Below are positions 39,368 to 39,673 of a stretch of DNA of 39,673 nt, piece by piece. How positions within the stretch are numbered: position 1 is the stretch's first letter; the number at the start of each line of letters is the position of its first letter. The position numbers and the translations under genes were made by a program. The notes under the pieces are model-generated. The model was not told the DNA's origin, did not search any database, and saw nothing but the letters and a program-made list of their open reading frames with translations. Source of the stretch: a virus; IMG/VR virus record IMGVR_UViG_3300036791_000604, positions 1-39,673 of that record. One strand, 5' to 3'.

Positions 39368-39408
39368 TTGTGATACACCGCAAAACCCGTATCACAATCC
39401 GTATCACA
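39368..39408. promoter_or_regulatory. Inverted and tandem GTATCACA elements (Int arm sites or operator/promoter)
   Basis: TTGTGATAC at 39368-39376 and GTATCACAA at 39389-39397 form a 9-bp inverted repeat with a 12-bp spacer. Another GTATCACA lies at 39401, 12 bp after the second. The same word occurs twice at 12-bp spacing inside each att repeat (138, 150; 39554, 39566). On the minus strand TTGTGA (39397-39392) and TATCAC (39375-39370), 16 bp apart, could be a promoter for the right-arm operon. Arm-type integrase sites are equally likely. Confidence 0.55.
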
Positions 39409-39416
39409 ATCGCGCC

Positions 39417-39577
39417 TGGACTAGCTTGGACTCGCTTGGACTCCCAACTAGAAACCCCTGGAAAGTCCACGTTTGTCCGGGCTAGTCCACTCCCCGCGAA
39501 CGATGGGCGATATTGGTTCAGCACCCTTGATCTACGGCGTTTGCGCCGTCTCCGTATCACAATCGGTATCACACGCC
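39417..39577. repeat. attR-like direct repeat (right copy)
   Basis: This is the second copy of the 161-bp repeat at 1-161 with two substitutions. It marks the right end of the prophage. On the minus strand it contains the last codons and the TAG (39534-39532) of a frame entering from the right flank. Beyond 39577 the similarity ends abruptly (left GG, right TT). Confidence 0.75.
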
Positions 39578-39672
39578 TTGCGGACGGCCTCACTGAGCGC
39601 GACCTGCTCTCGAACGCGAGGATCGGAGCTCCCTCGATTCGCGTCGGCGTAGGCGCCGGGGCCGAGTACCTC
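39532..39672 (-). CDS. C-terminal part of an open frame entering from the right flank (probable host gene)
   Basis: The frame is open from the window edge to a TAG inside attR. Its 46 visible residues end SEAVRKACDTDCDTETAQTP; the last 14 are shared with the left 50-aa protein. This is the expected picture if the phage integrated into the 3' end of a host gene and carries a copy of that end, leaving the gene intact. The gene is incomplete here, so its identity is unknown; it could also be a chance open frame. Confidence 0.45.
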   Translation of the reverse strand, partial: EVLGPGAYADANRGSSDPRVREQVALSEAVRKACDTDCDTETAQTP

Positions 39673-39673
39673 G

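Noticed and set aside
39339-39593. 84-aa Arg-rich ORF across attR
   Set aside because: It is a read-through of the repeat and GTATCACA array with no coding character or ribosome site.
1-39673. Terminal repeat as a circular-assembly overlap artefact
   Set aside because: An overlap of one contig with itself should be identical; two substitutions, unrelated flanks after the right copy and an adjacent integrase favour attL/attR. It is not fully excluded.
1-39673. CRISPR array
   Set aside because: No series of 25-40 bp direct repeats with regular unique spacers; the GAGCTCGAGGC array has 11-bp units and 3-9 bp spacers.
1-39673. Insertion sequences or transposases
   Set aside because: No transposase-like protein or terminal inverted repeats with target duplications were found; the HNH proteins are phage-type.

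Overview
The window is a nearly complete prophage of a contractile-tailed phage (myovirus morphology) in a GC-rich bacterium, most likely an actinobacterium. A 161-bp direct repeat (159 identities by eye) lies at 1-161 and 39417-39577, with a tyrosine integrase just inside the left copy, so I read the repeats as attL and attR. The last 96 bases (39578-39673) would then be host DNA. On the minus strand they carry the C-terminal part of an open frame whose stop codon lies inside attR. The high GC, frequent GTG starts, an Rpf-like/transglycosylase-like secreted protein and an actinobacterial-looking integrase box all point to an actinobacterial host. The exact lineage cannot be fixed from this sequence.

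Layout, read on the minus strand from the middle leftwards. The virion genes run 30632 to 8750: small and large terminase, portal, MuF-like protein, scaffold, HK97-type capsid, connector and terminator proteins, tail sheath, tube, frameshifted tail chaperones, tape measure, hub adaptor, hub-lysin, a spike/collagen fibre fusion, gp25/W, J and I baseplate proteins, and a second collar fibre. The lysis genes follow (three small membrane proteins and an amidase). Further left (8583 to 116) is a tightly coupled operon. It encodes two winged-helix-like proteins, a PAS-HTH regulator, RecT, an SSB-like protein, several zinc-finger proteins, a PD-(D/E)XK Holliday-junction-resolvase-like nuclease, an Xis-like protein and Int. 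Nearly every pair overlaps by ATGA, GTGA or TAATG.

The only rightward block is 30878-34220: an ArdC-like protein followed by small proteins (zinc-binding, NYETW-type, winged helix, ribbon-helix-helix, ASCH). It is driven by two near-identical promoters, each carrying a long palindromic operator between -35 and -10. Most of its genes use a recurring GGAGACCCC start-associated motif. Its base composition differs visibly from the rest: CGCG-poor and CTAG-rich.

The right arm (39338 to 34289, minus strand) holds small phage proteins, two HNH-type proteins, a ParB/sulfiredoxin-fold protein, a stand-alone GNAT protein and an ABC-ATPase/GNAT fusion. The last three form a compact cassette. I consider it the best candidate for an undescribed system, perhaps DNA modification or anti-restriction, but that function is inference. 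No replicative helicase, primase, polymerase or tRNA gene was recognised, so replication probably depends on the host.
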